Assembly: GCA_002376715.1 (NCBI GenBank)
Contig: DFOK01000103.1
Span: 1 to 26,827 of the forward strand
Direction: 5' to 3'
Length of the DNA stretch: 26,827 nt
From: Bacteroidales bacterium UBA3543
GTDB taxonomy: Bacteria; Bacteroidota; Bacteroidia; Bacteroidales; UBA932
Positions 1 through 7,200 of the stretch are shown in pieces (the first letter of the stretch is position 1; each line of letters opens with the position of its first letter). The notes beneath the pieces are model-generated. The model did no database searches and was not told the origin of the DNA. It saw only the letters and a list, made by a program, of their open reading frames with translations. A program made the translations under genes and the position numbers.

Positions 1-83
1 CATATTCTTAACGTAATTGTCAATTTTAAATTATTTTTACGCGCCCCCTTCTGGGCATAAAATTAGCATATCAGAAACCACAA

Positions 84-956
84 ATGACTAATAACAATAA
101 AATGAAAATAAAATCCCTCCTCACCCTTTTGCTTGTTGTCATAGGAATGACGGCACAGGCACAACAGATCAAAATAGTTGAGCAACCAAAGACCATAGTT
201 ACCGACACGCGTATGTTGGAAATCTCGAAGGTAACTTTATCGGACACAGCAACTGTTCTGGATATAAAAGCTTTTTCCTCACCCAGCAATTCAATCAGAA
301 TAGCGTCTGATACCTATCTGCTAGCCGGCGGCAAAAAGTATATGATTCGCGGGGGCGAAGATATTGAACTTGATTTACTGTTTTGGATGCCCCAATCAGG
401 TGTAGTTGAGTTTAAGTTGATATTTGAACCGCTGCCTATTGAAACAATCACATTCGACTTCATAGGTAACGATAGCGACGATTATTATAAAATATATGGT
501 GTCGACTTGACGGCAGAGAATAAAAAAACAACGGATTACAAAGTTCTGGAATCCACATATGATGTGGACGAGCAGCTATTTCCAAACTTAATAAAACCTT
601 TTAAAGGAAAAGTAATACTGATAGATATCTGGGCAACCTGGTGTGGCCCATGTATGGTATCACATCTGCTGATGCAACCTATAAAAGTGGAGTTTGCCGA
701 TAAAGATGTGGTATTTTTATACCTTGCCGGGGAAGATTCCCCCGAAATTGTATGGGAAAATATGGTTGCGGATATATCCGGTTCTCACTACCGCTTGAGT
801 GCCGAGCAATGGGACTATCTCCACGACATCTTAGATGTGAAAGGTGTCCCCACTTTCATTATTCTAGACCGTGAAGGAAATCAAATGTACTATAGCGTCG
901 GTTTCCCGGGTGTAAGCAAAATGAGGCGTGAACTAAACAAAGCGTTGAAAAAATAA
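84..956 (+). CDS. Exported TlpA-like thioredoxin-fold protein
   Basis: Probable periplasmic thiol-disulfide protein of 290 residues. A hydrophobic signal segment (about residues 9-25, ending in an AQA-Q site) precedes an N-terminal beta-rich domain (about 30-140) of a kind often fused to thioredoxin domains in Bacteroidota. A thioredoxin fold follows (about 160-290). The redox motif is W-C-G-P-C with cysteines 187 and 190 in the context IWATWCGPC, and a cis-proline motif GVPTF lies near residue 255, so the active site looks intact. The family reduces or isomerises disulfides outside the cytoplasm; the substrate cannot be read from sequence. The start could instead be Met7 (position 102), which gives a more typical signal peptide. 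The gene stands alone on this strand and converges with the transglutaminase-like gene across a hairpin. Confidence 0.85.
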   Translation: MTNNNKMKIKSLLTLLLVVIGMTAQAQQIKIVEQPKTIVTDTRMLEISKVTLSDTATVLDIKAFSSPSNSIRIASDTYLLAGGKKYMIRGGEDIELDLLFWMPQSGVVEFKLIFEPLPIETITFDFIGNDSDDYYKIYGVDLTAENKKTTDYKVLESTYDVDEQLFPNLIKPFKGKVILIDIWATWCGPCMVSHLLMQPIKVEFADKDVVFLYLAGEDSPEIVWENMVADISGSHYRLSAEQWDYLHDILDVKGVPTFIILDREGNQMYYSVGFPGVSKMRRELNKALKK

Positions 957-994
957 TGCGAATCATTATTCGCCTCATTTGATTTTCAGAAAAC

Positions 995-1025
995 AATTCC
1001 GCCGCTGAATTACAGCGGCGGAATT
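995..1025. terminator. Bidirectional hairpin terminator between convergent genes
   Basis: A perfect 13-bp inverted repeat (arms 995-1007 and 1013-1025, 5-base loop) with a GC-rich core CCGCCGCTG and A/T-rich outer ends. On the plus strand it is followed by TTTATTT, on the minus strand by GTTTTC. It lies between two convergent genes, so it probably ends transcription from both sides. The stem is seen directly; the function is inferred. Confidence 0.75.
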
Positions 1026-1065
1026 TATTTCACAAAAAACATTAGCCTCATAAAACGCTAAACAA

Positions 1066-2421
1066 TCACTTTTTCTCGTACTTATACTGAATATCCGAAA
1101 TCCAGCCGCTCCATTTGTCGAAATAGAGATTGCCTCCCTCCCACTCCACTTCACCACGCTGGAAATCCACAGTCTCGCTGCGGATGAATTTCTTGGCGGG
1201 AGAAAACTCACCTGAATAGTCACTGTTCACAATCCAGCGGAAAGCATCCAGACCCTTTGTATAGAAGTGATATTCATCGTCGTTGTCCTTAACATTGTAA
1301 CGTCCGCGTCCGAATGACTGGTCGGTGGGCACCCATCCGATGCCCTCATAATATACCTCCAACCAATCGTGCATATTGACACTATTCGGATGAAGCATCC
1401 AGCCGCTCTGCCATCTTGCAGGCACTCCTGCATAGCGCGCCATAGTTATCAGAAGCAATCCCACCTGGCCACAATCGCCGTGATTGTTGTCCAGTACATA
1501 CTCGGGGATGTTTTCCACGGTGGAGTACTCACGAGCACTTGCCCAGGGATAGTTGTCTGCAATCCAGCGGTAGATCTTCTTAACCTTAATGTAAGGATTG
1601 GTTTCAGTGCCTACGATAGAATCGGTAATCTTCTTTATACGGTCACTGAAGATAACATGGGTAGCCCTTTCAGCGGTGTATTCCTTGTATAGTCGGCTTC
1701 CTGTGTCATAGGGCTTAATTTCCTCGGGATTGAAGTCATACCACTCGTTGTAGCCCTTAAAAGAGAGTTCGTACGAGAAAACAGTCGGCTGTCCGGCAAC
1801 CGCAATTTTTTCCATATAAATGCTCTTGTGAACATACCTGTCTGAAGAAATCTTGTATTCCGGCTCAGAGGTGGAAATCAAGCGAATATCTTTGACGCTA
1901 TTCTGGTCCTCGCGGGGATAAGGCATCCAGGCACGGAGCACCGTACTGTCGGGTACCACATCGGGTTTGACAGTCAAAGTGTACTTGATAGTCATTGTGA
2001 CGGGGAGCACAAGACTTTTCTTCTGCTCTCTTACGGCCTTGATGACCTCTTTATTATAACCGTCCAGAAATAAGTGAAGTTGATCCACCTTCACTCCTTC
2101 AACCTGCTCGTAGACTTTTTTTGCCTCCTTATCAATACGGAAAAGATTGCGTCCCGCATTGCGGAAATAACGCTTCTGCCCATCAATATATTTATGCTCG
2201 AGGGCATTTGTGGCCTCCCAGGCAGCAACCTGTGCTGCTGTAAGCTCCGGATAATAGAGTTTCAGATAGTTGACGATGTAATTGCTGTCGCGGGAAAAAT
2301 CAATGGCGATCCTCGCCTCTCTCTCATCTTCCGTAATATTGATCGAAGGATCGGAAGAAGAAAAACGTCCACATCCGCCTAGCACGAATATGGACATCAA
2401 TATTATTAATAGTTTACGCAT
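1066..2421 (-). CDS. Transglutaminase-like lipoprotein
   Basis: A 451-residue envelope protein with a C-terminal transglutaminase-like (cysteine protease fold) core. The N-terminus has a short signal peptide and a lipobox LGGC with Cys17, so it should be lipidated; no acidic export signal follows the Cys. The catalytic triad is visible as Cys317 (GDCGQ), His351 (MHDW) and Asp367 (PTDQSF), in the spacing typical of the fold. The roughly 290 residues before the core include a beta-rich region around 130-240. Bacterial members act as proteases, amidases or crosslinking enzymes; the substrate here is unknown. The gene is last in the cmk-ispH-efp cluster, 35 bases behind efp, which suggests cotranscription rather than a shared pathway. 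The start is the only Met that keeps the signal peptide. Confidence 0.85.
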   Translation of the reverse strand: MRKLLIILMSIFVLGGCGRFSSSDPSINITEDEREARIAIDFSRDSNYIVNYLKLYYPELTAAQVAAWEATNALEHKYIDGQKRYFRNAGRNLFRIDKEAKKVYEQVEGVKVDQLHLFLDGYNKEVIKAVREQKKSLVLPVTMTIKYTLTVKPDVVPDSTVLRAWMPYPREDQNSVKDIRLISTSEPEYKISSDRYVHKSIYMEKIAVAGQPTVFSYELSFKGYNEWYDFNPEEIKPYDTGSRLYKEYTAERATHVIFSDRIKKITDSIVGTETNPYIKVKKIYRWIADNYPWASAREYSTVENIPEYVLDNNHGDCGQVGLLLITMARYAGVPARWQSGWMLHPNSVNMHDWLEVYYEGIGWVPTDQSFGRGRYNVKDNDDEYHFYTKGLDAFRWIVNSDYSGEFSPAKKFIRSETVDFQRGEVEWEGGNLYFDKWSGWISDIQYKYEKK

Positions 2422-2456
2422 AACGTGTATTGTAAAAGGTTAAGTCATTCAAAATA

Positions 2457-3023
2457 CTACCTCACTCTTTCACCGTATGACCTGTCAGTAGTATTAACCC
2501 TGATACGGTCACCCTGGTTGATGAAAAGTGGAACCATAATCTCAGCGCCTGTCTCAAGAGTAGCAGCCTTCATGGCATTGGTAGAAGCGGTGTCACCCTT
2601 GACGGCCGGTTCGGTATAGGTTACCTCAAGCTCGACATACGTAGGTAGTTCACAGGTAAGATACCTCTCTTCTTCGGCGAAAAACACCATCTGAACCGTC
2701 TGTCCATCCTTCATAAGATCGTTATTCTCAACCATGTCTTTATCAAGATGAACCTGATCATAAGTCTCCGTATTCATGAAGTGGAAACCATCCTCATCAG
2801 CGTAGAGGAACTGGTAAGTACGGTGCTCGACTGTTATGGTTTCTATTTTTTCACCTGCGGTGAAAGTATTTTCGAGGATACGCCCATTCTCGAGGTTACG
2901 AAGTTTGGTTTTGACAAAAGCAGGGCCTTTGCCCGGTTTTACATGCTGGAACCATACTATAGAGCAGGGTATTCCTTTATAATTCAAATAGAGTCCGTTC
3001 TTAAAATCTGCTGTTGTTGCCAT
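2457..3023 (-). CDS. efp: Elongation factor P
   Basis: Translation factor that relieves ribosomes stalled on consecutive prolines by binding next to the P-site tRNA. The 188 residues match the usual family length and three-domain layout. Domain I carries the loop KPGKGPAF with Lys32 at the tip, the residue that is post-translationally modified in lysine-type EF-P; whether and how it is modified here cannot be told, as no epmA-like gene is in the window. The C-terminal part has the conserved segments VELEVTYTEPAVKGDT and GDRIRVNT of EF-P. It lies 62 bases after ispH and 35 bases before the transglutaminase-like gene, with a candidate promoter of its own. No Shine-Dalgarno sequence precedes the ATG; the leader is A/T rich. 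Confidence 0.97.
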   Translation of the reverse strand: MATTADFKNGLYLNYKGIPCSIVWFQHVKPGKGPAFVKTKLRNLENGRILENTFTAGEKIETITVEHRTYQFLYADEDGFHFMNTETYDQVHLDKDMVENNDLMKDGQTVQMVFFAEEERYLTCELPTYVELEVTYTEPAVKGDTASTNAMKAATLETGAEIMVPLFINQGDRIRVNTTDRSYGERVR

Positions 3024-3071
3024 AAAAAGTATAGAAAAAATTAAAAAATTGTCCCGAAATCATTTAACTTA

Positions 3072-3079
3072 CAAATATA
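3072..3079 (-). promoter_or_regulatory. Candidate -7 box for efp
   Basis: The minus strand reads TATATTTG, matching the Bacteroidota -7 consensus TAnnTTTG, in the 62-base ispH-efp gap about 48 bases upstream of the efp start. No TTG at the usual -33 distance is obvious, so this is a weak prediction of a secondary promoter within the cluster. Confidence 0.4.
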
Positions 3080-3085
3080 CTGATT

Positions 3086-3946
3086 TTATTTCAATCCTGA
3101 GGAAAGGCTTGCCATTGCCTCTTCCAACTGCCATAAAGGAGTGGAAGTGGCACCGCAAATACCGATACTGTCGCCGTCACGAATCCAGGTAGGGTCCACC
3201 TGAGAGGCCTCCTCTATCCACCAGGATCGGGGGTTGACGCTCTTGCAAAGGTCGAAGAGCACTTTACCATTGGAACTCTCTCTGCCGCTGATGAAGAGTA
3301 TCATCGAGTGACTCCGCGCAAAATTCACCAGTGATTCATGTCTCGTGCTAACCTGCGCACAGATGGTATTATGCACCTTCACATCCTTTCCCTTGGATCT
3401 CATAATCTCCACTATAGTTTCATACTCCACAGGATCCTTTGTAGTCTGGGAGAAGAGCTCTATCGGCCTGGAAAAGTCCACTACGGATACATCGTCAGTG
3501 CTGCCTATGACCACTGCACGCCCCTCGGTCTGCCCCACAAGGCCATTAACCTCAGCGTGTCCGTGTTTACCGAAGATTACTACTGTACCGCCCACACTCT
3601 CCATTCGCAGAAAAGCTTTGCGCACCTCCTTTTGGAGACGTAATACCACCGGACAGGTACAATCAATCAGTGTAATTCCTTTAGCTGCTGCCAATTCATA
3701 AGTAGAAGGGGGCTCACCGTGTGCCCTTATCAGAAGCACACCGCCCGCAATGCTATCTATCGATTTAAGATCCACGATCTGCAGCCCCTTGGCCATGAGT
3801 CGGTCAATCTCAAGTGAATTGTGTACTATCGGACCCAGAGAGTGCAGAGTGTCATGTAGTGCGAGATAATCTTCAGCCTGCCGCACCGCTCTTACTACCC
3901 CGGGACAAAAGCCGGAAGAGGGATCTATTTCCAGTGTAATATTCAT
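3086..3946 (-). CDS. ispH: 4-Hydroxy-3-methylbut-2-enyl diphosphate reductase
   Basis: Last enzyme of the MEP isoprenoid pathway: reduces HMBPP to IPP and DMAPP using a [4Fe-4S] cluster. The three cluster cysteines are Cys14 (GFCPGV), Cys98 (CTCP) and Cys196 (TICAQ). The likely proton donor is Glu132 (HAEVNG). The substrate-binding SSNGKVLF segment and the C-terminal ATSTP motif are also present. Length is 286 residues with the ATG at 3946, normal for the family. A TTG directly upstream (3949) is possible but less likely. The ATG shares one base with the cmk stop codon (TGATG), which implies translational coupling. Pairing of ispH with cmk is a recurring bacterial gene order, seen also where IspH is linked to ribosomal protein S1. 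Confidence 0.97.
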   Translation of the reverse strand: MNITLEIDPSSGFCPGVVRAVRQAEDYLALHDTLHSLGPIVHNSLEIDRLMAKGLQIVDLKSIDSIAGGVLLIRAHGEPPSTYELAAAKGITLIDCTCPVVLRLQKEVRKAFLRMESVGGTVVIFGKHGHAEVNGLVGQTEGRAVVIGSTDDVSVVDFSRPIELFSQTTKDPVEYETIVEIMRSKGKDVKVHNTICAQVSTRHESLVNFARSHSMILFISGRESSNGKVLFDLCKSVNPRSWWIEEASQVDPTWIRDGDSIGICGATSTPLWQLEEAMASLSSGLK

Positions 3947-4635
3947 CAAAACTCCATGTTAAATTTGGCCTTGAGCACCCAGCCCAACCATATCATCTGC
4001 TGATCGACTGATATATAGCTATTGTCCAGGACCACCGCATCTTCCGCCTGGCGCAGGGGATTCATTTCACGGTGTGAATCAATATAGTCCCTCTCGAGCA
4101 CATTTCTATAAATCTCGTCAAAATCAGCCTTCTCGCCTTTACCAACCAACTCATCGACGCGCCTCTGCGCTCTGATTTTTGCATCGGCGACCATGAAAAT
4201 CTTTAGGTCAGCTTCCGGGAAAACTGCGGTACCGATGTCACGTCCATCCATCACAACTCCCAGAGGACCGTAGCCACGAAGGAGTGAATCCACGAAATTG
4301 CGAACGAAAGGAAGCGTCGCTATCGGACTCACACTATCCGAGACATCAAGCAGGCGTATGCGAGACTCAACATTCACTCCGTTGAGACAGATTTCAGCCC
4401 TGCCCTCTGGATTCTCCCTGTTGTAGGAAATCTTCACCTTGCCGGCCGCAAGATCTTGTTCTAAGGCTGCAGTATCTATCACATTGTCCTTAATATAGCC
4501 ACATTGCAGCGCGAAAAGGGTAACAGCACGGTAAATAGCCCCCGAATCGAGGTATATCAGTCCTAAACGGGCTGCAATAAGTTTTGCAAATGTACTTTTG
4601 CCCGTCGAAGAATAGCCGTCAATTGCAATAATCAT
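3946..4635 (-). CDS. cmk: Cytidylate kinase
   Basis: Phosphorylates CMP and dCMP to the diphosphates with ATP, in the cytoplasm. The 229-residue protein begins with the P-loop GYSSTGKST (about residues 7-15), followed by the substrate-binding segment YLDSGAIYRAVT. The central signature VMDGRDIGTAVFP and the lid-type arginines in IRAQRR follow. Length is normal. The last two bases of its TGA stop lie against the ispH ATG (TGATG). The gene is the first of the minus-strand cluster, divergent from the response regulator across 80 bases that contain two candidate minus-strand -7 boxes. A GAGAGA stretch sits close upstream of the ATG. Confidence 0.97.
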   Translation of the reverse strand: MIIAIDGYSSTGKSTFAKLIAARLGLIYLDSGAIYRAVTLFALQCGYIKDNVIDTAALEQDLAAGKVKISYNRENPEGRAEICLNGVNVESRIRLLDVSDSVSPIATLPFVRNFVDSLLRGYGPLGVVMDGRDIGTAVFPEADLKIFMVADAKIRAQRRVDELVGKGEKADFDEIYRNVLERDYIDSHREMNPLRQAEDAVVLDNSYISVDQQMIWLGWVLKAKFNMEF

Positions 4636-4660
4636 ATCTCTCTCATTTGGTGTGAAAACA

Positions 4661-4668
4661 CAAAAATA
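4661..4668 (-). promoter_or_regulatory. Candidate -7 box for cmk, proximal
   Basis: The minus strand reads TATTTTTG, matching TAnnTTTG, 25 bases before the cmk ATG. This spacing would leave a short leader. No clear -33 TTG is seen at the usual distance. Confidence 0.4.
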
Positions 4669-4681
4669 GACAAAAAAACTC

Positions 4682-4689
4682 TATCTTTG
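4682..4689 (+). promoter_or_regulatory. Candidate -7 box for the response regulator-der unit
   Basis: The plus strand reads TATCTTTG, a good match to the Bacteroidota TAnnTTTG box, 26 bases before the response regulator ATG. A TTTG at 4646-4649 is too far upstream for a standard -33 element, so confidence rests on the -7 match and the position. Confidence 0.5.
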
Positions 4690-4699
4690 TGCTTTGAAA

Positions 4700-4707
4700 C
4701 AAATATA
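4700..4707 (-). promoter_or_regulatory. Candidate -7 box for cmk, distal
   Basis: The minus strand reads TATATTTG, matching TAnnTTTG, 64 bases before the cmk ATG and very close to the response regulator start on the other strand. If used, divergent transcription starts would overlap. No -33 element is obvious. Confidence 0.3.
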
Positions 4708-4715
4708 AAACCTTC

Positions 4716-5876
4716 ATGAAAATTCTGATTATTGATGACGAACGCAGTATCCGCAATGCCTTGAAAGATATCCTCGAAATGGATAATCATACCGTGGCGT
4801 TGGCTTGTGACGGCAAAGAAGGTGTGGAGGCAGCCCTCAGCGGCAACTACGATGCCATATTCTGCGATATCAAAATGCCCAAAATGGATGGAATTGAGGT
4901 ACTTGACGTCCTTGCTAAAGAAGGCTGCGAATCATCCATAATCATGATTTCCGGGCACGGCACCATAGACACAGCCGTGGAATGCATAAAAAAGGGGGCA
5001 TTCGACTTCATTGAAAAACCACTTGACCTAAACAGAATCCTCATAACCCTTAAGAATGCCACCGACAAGACTCAACTGGTAAAGGAAACTACCATTCTTA
5101 AGAAGAAAGTCAGTGCTAAATATGAGATCATAGGTGAATCGGCAGCAATAAAACATATCAAGGATATTGTGGACAGAGTGGCTCCCACTGAGGCCAGGGT
5201 CCTGATCACCGGATCCAATGGTACAGGTAAGGAACTTGTGGCCAGACGCCTTCACGAAAAGAGTACACGGGCCTCAGCACCCTTTATTGAGGTCAACTGC
5301 GCAGCCATCCCCAGCGAACTGATCGAAAGTGAACTTTTCGGACATGAAAAGGGAGCATTTACTTCGGCGGTGAAACAGCATAAAGGTAAATTTGAACAGG
5401 CCGATGGCGGCACTCTCTTCCTCGATGAAATCGGAGATATGAGCCTTGCTGCACAGGCTAAAGTATTAAGAGTGCTCCAGGAAAACAAAATCTCCAGAGT
5501 CGGTAGCGACAAGGACATCACCGTCAATGTCAGGGTTGTGGCCGCGACCAATAAAAACATCACCGAGGAGATTGAGAAAGGTAATTTCAGAGAGGACCTC
5601 TACCACCGCCTGAGTGTTATTCTGATCCATGTACCCACGCTTGCAGAACGTGTGGAAGATATTCCCCTTCTGGTGGAACATTTCATAAAGCAGATAAGCC
5701 AGGAAATGGGCATCACTCCCAAAAAAGTAACTCCCGAAGCTTATGAGGAACTGAACAAACTCCCATGGAGAGGTAACATACGCGAACTCCGCAATGTCAC
5801 CGAACGCCTAATGATCCTCTGCGGATCCAAAATCACCAAAGAGGATATAATAGCATACGCAACTCCGGCGATCTAA
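4716..5876 (+). CDS. NtrC/NtrX-type response regulator without HTH domain
   Basis: Two-component regulator of 386 residues. The receiver domain (1-120) has the acidic pair Asp7/Asp8, phosphoacceptor Asp51 (CDIKMP), Ser79 and Lys101. The sigma-54-type AAA+ domain (about 138-375) has Walker A GSNGTGKE (166-173), Walker B GTLFLDE (232-238), the arginine segment FREDLYHRL and the WRGNIRELRN motif. Two features are unusual against the NtrC pattern. The sigma-54 contact loop reads GAFTSA (213-218), not GAFTGA. The protein also ends about ten residues after the AAA+ domain, so the usual Fis-type helix-turn-helix is absent. It may act from solution, with a partner, or without sigma-54; this is inference. 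It lies 13 bases ahead of der, probably as one transcript. The likely partner is the NtrY-like kinase beyond der. Confidence 0.9.
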   Translation: MKILIIDDERSIRNALKDILEMDNHTVALACDGKEGVEAALSGNYDAIFCDIKMPKMDGIEVLDVLAKEGCESSIIMISGHGTIDTAVECIKKGAFDFIEKPLDLNRILITLKNATDKTQLVKETTILKKKVSAKYEIIGESAAIKHIKDIVDRVAPTEARVLITGSNGTGKELVARRLHEKSTRASAPFIEVNCAAIPSELIESELFGHEKGAFTSAVKQHKGKFEQADGGTLFLDEIGDMSLAAQAKVLRVLQENKISRVGSDKDITVNVRVVAATNKNITEEIEKGNFREDLYHRLSVILIHVPTLAERVEDIPLLVEHFIKQISQEMGITPKKVTPEAYEELNKLPWRGNIRELRNVTERLMILCGSKITKEDIIAYATPAI

Positions 5877-5889
5877 CATAGATATCAAA

Positions 5890-7200
5890 ATGAATCTGGT
5901 AGCAATAGTAGGCAGACCGAATGTAGGGAAATCTACCCTTTTCAACCGTTTAGTAGGCATGAGGCAGGCAATAGTTGATGAGACTGCAGGCGTGACACGT
6001 GACCGTCATTATGGTACCTGTGAATGGTGCGGCAACGAATTTTCAGTAGTAGATACAGGAGGATTTACATCCAAATCCGATGACGTCTTCGAAAGCGAAA
6101 TACGCAAACAGGTAATGATTGCCATAGAAGAGTGCGATCTAGTCCTCTTTGTTGTGGAGGTGGGCACCGGCATTACCGACTTTGATGCTGAGATTGCGGG
6201 GCTGCTACGCAGGAGTAATAAGCCGGTCGTACTTGCCGTCAATAAGGTTGATACCGGCGACAAGATGTATGGCGCACATGAGTTTCACGCTCTCGGACTG
6301 GGTGATCCCTGGTGCATCTCCTCAGCCAACGGCAGTGGTACAGGCGACCTGCTGGACAGAATTGTGGAACTGCTTCCCGAAGAAAACACTGTCAAGGATG
6401 ATCCCTACGCCAATGTACCACGCATAGCCATAGTAGGTAAGCCTAATGTGGGCAAATCTTCACTCGTCAATGCCTTTCTGGGTGAAGAACGTAATATCGT
6501 AACTCCAATTGCCGGCACTACACGCGACTCAATTTCTACCTATTATAACAAATTCGGGCATGAATTCATGCTCATAGACACGGCAGGACTCCGTAAGAAG
6601 ACTCGCGTCAAAGAGGATCTGGAGTTCTATTCGGTGATGCGCTCCATCAGAGCCATAGAAAATTCCGACGTATGTGTGCTGATGGTTGATGCCTCAACCG
6701 GCATCGAAGCACAGGATATGGCCATTTTCAATCTCATCGCCCGCAACAAGAAGGGTTGTGTAATAGTTGTCAATAAATGGGATATCGTGGAAAAAGGCAA
6801 TAACACGATGAAAGAGTTTACCGAAGTGATCAAAAAGCGCATTGCTCCATTTAGCGACGTTCCGATTATATTCACATCCGTAATCAACAAGCAGAGGATA
6901 CTAGACGTACTTAATGCTGCGGCCACGGTATATTCCAATTATTCTAGGAAAATCCCCACTTCCGAACTCAATGAAGTGATGCTTCCCGAGATCGAAAATT
7001 ATCCTCCCCCTGCCTGGAAAGGCAAATATATCAGGATAAAATATGTGACCCAGCTACCTACGCAGTCGCCCTCATTTGCTTTTTTCTGCAATCTGCCTCA
7101 ATATGTGAGAGATCCTTATAAAAGATTTCTTGAAAACAGACTCCGGGAGCATTTCGATTTTAGCGGTTGTACAATTCAGATTTACCTCAGAAAGAAATAG
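5890..7200 (+). CDS. der: Ribosome assembly GTPase Der (EngA)
   Basis: Essential tandem GTPase needed for 50S subunit maturation. The 436 residues hold two G domains and a C-terminal KH-like domain. First domain: GRPNVGKSTLFNRL near residue 8, DTGG, and NKVD. Second domain: GKPNVGKSSLVNAF near residue 184, DTAGLRKK, and NKWD. The KH-like part (about 355-436) includes a Pro-Pro-Pro run at 372-374, a sequence type that EF-P helps translate. It follows the response regulator by 13 bases with no Shine-Dalgarno sequence, so it is probably cotranscribed with it. Its last 14 bases overlap the 3' end of the histidine kinase gene on the other strand. Confidence 0.98.
   Translation: MNLVAIVGRPNVGKSTLFNRLVGMRQAIVDETAGVTRDRHYGTCEWCGNEFSVVDTGGFTSKSDDVFESEIRKQVMIAIEECDLVLFVVEVGTGITDFDAEIAGLLRRSNKPVVLAVNKVDTGDKMYGAHEFHALGLGDPWCISSANGSGTGDLLDRIVELLPEENTVKDDPYANVPRIAIVGKPNVGKSSLVNAFLGEERNIVTPIAGTTRDSISTYYNKFGHEFMLIDTAGLRKKTRVKEDLEFYSVMRSIRAIENSDVCVLMVDASTGIEAQDMAIFNLIARNKKGCVIVVNKWDIVEKGNNTMKEFTEVIKKRIAPFSDVPIIFTSVINKQRILDVLNAAATVYSNYSRKIPTSELNEVMLPEIENYPPPAWKGKYIRIKYVTQLPTQSPSFAFFCNLPQYVRDPYKRFLENRLREHFDFSGCTIQIYLRKK

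Noticed and set aside
42..58. Short GCCC/GGGC inverted repeat before the first gene
   Set aside because: Only a 4-bp stem without a T-tract; it cannot be called a terminator of an unseen upstream gene.
957..976. AATAATG/CATTATT repeat after the TlpA-like gene
   Set aside because: A/T-rich 7-bp stem next to a much stronger GC-rich hairpin; probably chance.
3947..3949. TTG as start of ispH
   Set aside because: The next codon is ATG, which gives the normal family N-terminus; a TTG start would add only one residue.
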